Shown here: in pieces, positions 20,041 through 21,297 of the stretch
Layout of the letters: each line of letters begins with the position of its first letter
Position numbering within the stretch: position 1 is the stretch's first letter
Origin: Silene noctiflora
Taxonomy: Eukaryota; Streptophyta; Magnoliopsida; Caryophyllales; Caryophyllaceae
NCBI GenBank assembly: GCA_009801015.1
Contig: VHZZ01026651.1
Coordinates: forward strand, 1 to 21,297
Reading direction: 5' to 3'
DNA length: 21,297 nt
The notes under the pieces: model-generated
What the model was told of the DNA's origin: nothing
What the model saw: only the letters and a program-made list of their open reading frames with translations
The model's database searches: none
Program-made: the position numbers and the translations under genes

Positions 20041-20518
20041 TTTAGATTTGTGATAAGTGCTTAATTTATATACTTTAATCTTTATATTAGCTCTAGTTTT
20101 CAGGTAATTTAGCACTTATTATAGTGTTTTACGAGCTAATATGTGTATTCTAGTGTCTTTGCTTGTTTTGACATGTTTTGTAGGTAATTGGGCTTTTATG
20201 AGCTAAAATCTACTAAGAATGCAAGCTAGAGTACAAGGTTAAGTACATTTATTTGTTGTACTAAGGTTAAGTCAAGAGCAAGTATTGGACTAACATGTAG
20301 ATATTGCATGGGTTTTTGCATGAAAAATTAGTGGATTGAAGTATGGAAATGCAAGTGGAGTCAAATGCAAAGTCAAGCTCAATCTATTAAAGTCCAAAAT
20401 ATGGTGAAGAACTTAGGATCCTTAGATGCTTAAGATGCTAGGGTTGAAGGTCTTAAACCGAGTGATTAATCGTCCATCAATGCATCAACATTGGATTCCT
20501 TGGCATTTAAGTGGAGAA
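20041..20518. repeat. Possible LTR retrotransposon remnant
   Basis: The sequence beginning near 20051 (TGATAAGTGCTTAATTTATA) and the following TTAGCTCTAGTTTTCAGG/GAGCTAATATGTG text have the look of a plant Ty3-gypsy (Tat-like) LTR. No second LTR, primer site or target duplication is in view. The stretch from about 20200 to 20518 has no gene. It ends against the Helitron terminus at 20519. Confidence 0.3.
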
Positions 20519-20559
20519 CTAGTTTTGTGACCCGTGAAAATCACGGGGTTTTTTTTTGA
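20519..20559 (-). mobile_element. Helitron 3' terminus
   Basis: Read on the minus strand: a poly-A run, then the hairpin CCCGTGA-TTT-TCACGGG (20547-20531, perfect 7-bp stem), then eight bases, then CTAG (20522-20519), followed by a host T (20518). A short GC-rich hairpin about ten bases before a terminal CTRR, with insertion next to T, is the defining 3' end of Helitrons. CCCGTG-type stems with CTAGT are common in plants. The element body would extend rightward, towards and beyond the LINE sequence. The 5' TC end is not in the window. Confidence 0.7.
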
Positions 20560-20644
20560 AAGGGGAATGGCTCGTCGACGGATGAGAGAGAAACTAGAGG
20601 GAGAAAGTCTCTGTTTTCTTTTGTTTTAGCGTAGGCATCAAGCA
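20560..20644 (+). other. Leader of the LINE ORF1 with in-frame upstream ORF and 15-bp repeat
   Basis: AATGGCTCGTCGACG occurs at 20566-20580 and again at 20644-20658, where it forms the start of ORF1. The first copy opens a 20-codon frame (ATG 20567, stop TAG 20627-20629) that begins MARRR, exactly as ORF1 does. It is in the same frame as ORF1 and is separated from it by the stop and five codons. This looks like a local duplication of the ORF1 start. Confidence 0.7.
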
Positions 20645-21297
20645 ATGGCTCGTCGACGTAAAACTAATAATAATTCGTCAAATTCTTCTAATTCAGTAAA
20701 TAATTCATCATCAAAAACACAAAAACAAGTTGGTTTTACTTTACAATGTTCACAAAAGGGGAATTCGCAATTGAATTTTGCATCTCAAGAGTTTGAATCG
20801 GAGTTGGATTCAATCCTGGAGGAGGAACCTCAGGTGAATGATCAGACGGACCCAGTGGTGCCGGAGCAACCTAGTCGTCCTCTGATCAAGATCACGAAAG
20901 AGGATGTTGCAGATGAAATTCAATTCTGGTCATCTTCTGTGTTTTGCTATGTCTTAGGAGCAAATCCTCCAAGCTCGGTTTTAACAGGGTTTGTGAAGCG
21001 GGTATGGCAAGCACGAGGAGTTGATAAAATTGCTTTTATGCCCAATGGTATTTTTCTAGTTCGTTTTAAAACTAAAGAGCAGCAGCAATTTGGGTTGAAT
21101 AATGGACATCTCTTGTTTGATAATAAACCTATGATAGTTAGGGAACGGTTTCCTGATACAGTGTTAACTAAACAGGATGTAAAGAGAGTTCCTATTTGGA
21201 TCAAATTATCTGGATTAGACATAAAATATTGGGGAATTGAATGCCTGAAGAAACTGAGTAGCGGGATTGGAAAGTACATCAAATGTGATGAAACCAC
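20645..21297 (+). CDS. Non-LTR retrotransposon (LINE/L1) ORF1, DUF4283 domain, cut by window end
   Basis: The open frame runs from ATG 20645 to the edge, 217 complete codons with no stop. Residues 1-80 are low-complexity: basic at the start (MARRRK), then Asn/Ser-rich, then acidic. Residues about 85-217 fit DUF4283: EIQFWSSSVFCYVLGANPPS, GFVKRVWQARGVDKIAFMPN, FLVRFKTKE, VPIWIKLSGLDIKYW. This domain is usual in plant LINE ORF1 proteins, which bind the element RNA, and a CCHC zinc knuckle normally follows. That part and the ORF2 endonuclease/reverse transcriptase would lie beyond the window. An open frame this long suggests a fairly young copy. A captured DUF4283 gene fragment within the adjacent Helitron is the alternative. 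Confidence 0.85.
   Translation, partial: MARRRKTNNNSSNSSNSVNNSSSKTQKQVGFTLQCSQKGNSQLNFASQEFESELDSILEEEPQVNDQTDPVVPEQPSRPLIKITKEDVADEIQFWSSSVFCYVLGANPPSSVLTGFVKRVWQARGVDKIAFMPNGIFLVRFKTKEQQQFGLNNGHLLFDNKPMIVRERFPDTVLTKQDVKRVPIWIKLSGLDIKYWGIECLKKLSSGIGKYIKCDET

Noticed and set aside
20531..20559. Hairpin followed by nine T residues, like a rho-independent terminator
   Set aside because: The context is plant nuclear DNA, and the same hairpin with CTAG on the other strand is better explained as a Helitron end.
20947..21297. Minus-strand 116-aa frame at the right edge
   Set aside because: It is antisense to the LINE ORF1, whose plus-strand translation has a clear DUF4283 domain.
1..21297. CRISPR array, bacterial operon or defence system
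   Set aside because: No regularly spaced direct repeats and no prokaryotic gene arrangement; spliced plant genes fill the window.

Overview
This window is plant nuclear DNA. It holds multi-exon genes with canonical GT-AG introns, AT-rich spacers, and many small transposons: Stowaway-type and hAT MITEs, a tRNA-derived SINE, a Helitron end and a LINE. The mix of MITE families reminds me of Caryophyllales genomes (beet, spinach or pink relatives). That placement is an impression, not something the sequence proves.

Layout. Positions 1-2160 are gene-poor and AT-rich, with a possible end of an LTR retrotransposon at the left edge, hairpins, a 32-bp tandem duplication and a low-complexity block. 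Positions 2383-7013 (+) carry an eight-exon gene for a 380-aa plastid-type DUF2358-SOUL heme-binding protein (HBP5-like); several MITEs lie in its introns. Positions 7297-7477 hold a SINE with a 12-bp target-site duplication, followed by a tRNA-like fragment. Positions 8800-10443 (+) carry a single-exon 3-ketoacyl-CoA synthase of the KCS2/KCS20/KCS11 type, with an in-frame TAA at codon 61. Positions 11644-19481 (-) carry a seven-exon gene for a 353-aa WD40 protein of the STRAP/UNRIP family, convergent with the KCS gene. Positions 20041-20518 look like old retroelement sequence. A Helitron 3' terminus (minus strand) ends at 20519. A LINE ORF1 with a DUF4283 domain runs off the right edge from 20645.

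How the genes relate. The three host genes belong to unrelated processes: plastid heme handling, very-long-chain fatty acid elongation at the ER, and a WD40 scaffold. Nothing suggests a cluster with a common pathway. What links them is shared repeats: two 148-bp copies of one MITE family sit in introns of the SOUL and STRAP genes. I found no CRISPR array, operon, defence locus or other new multi-gene system. The items most worth checking are the KCS nonsense codon with nearby active-site changes, the Helitron/LINE junction with its in-frame 15-bp repeat, and the MITE family shared between neighbouring genes.
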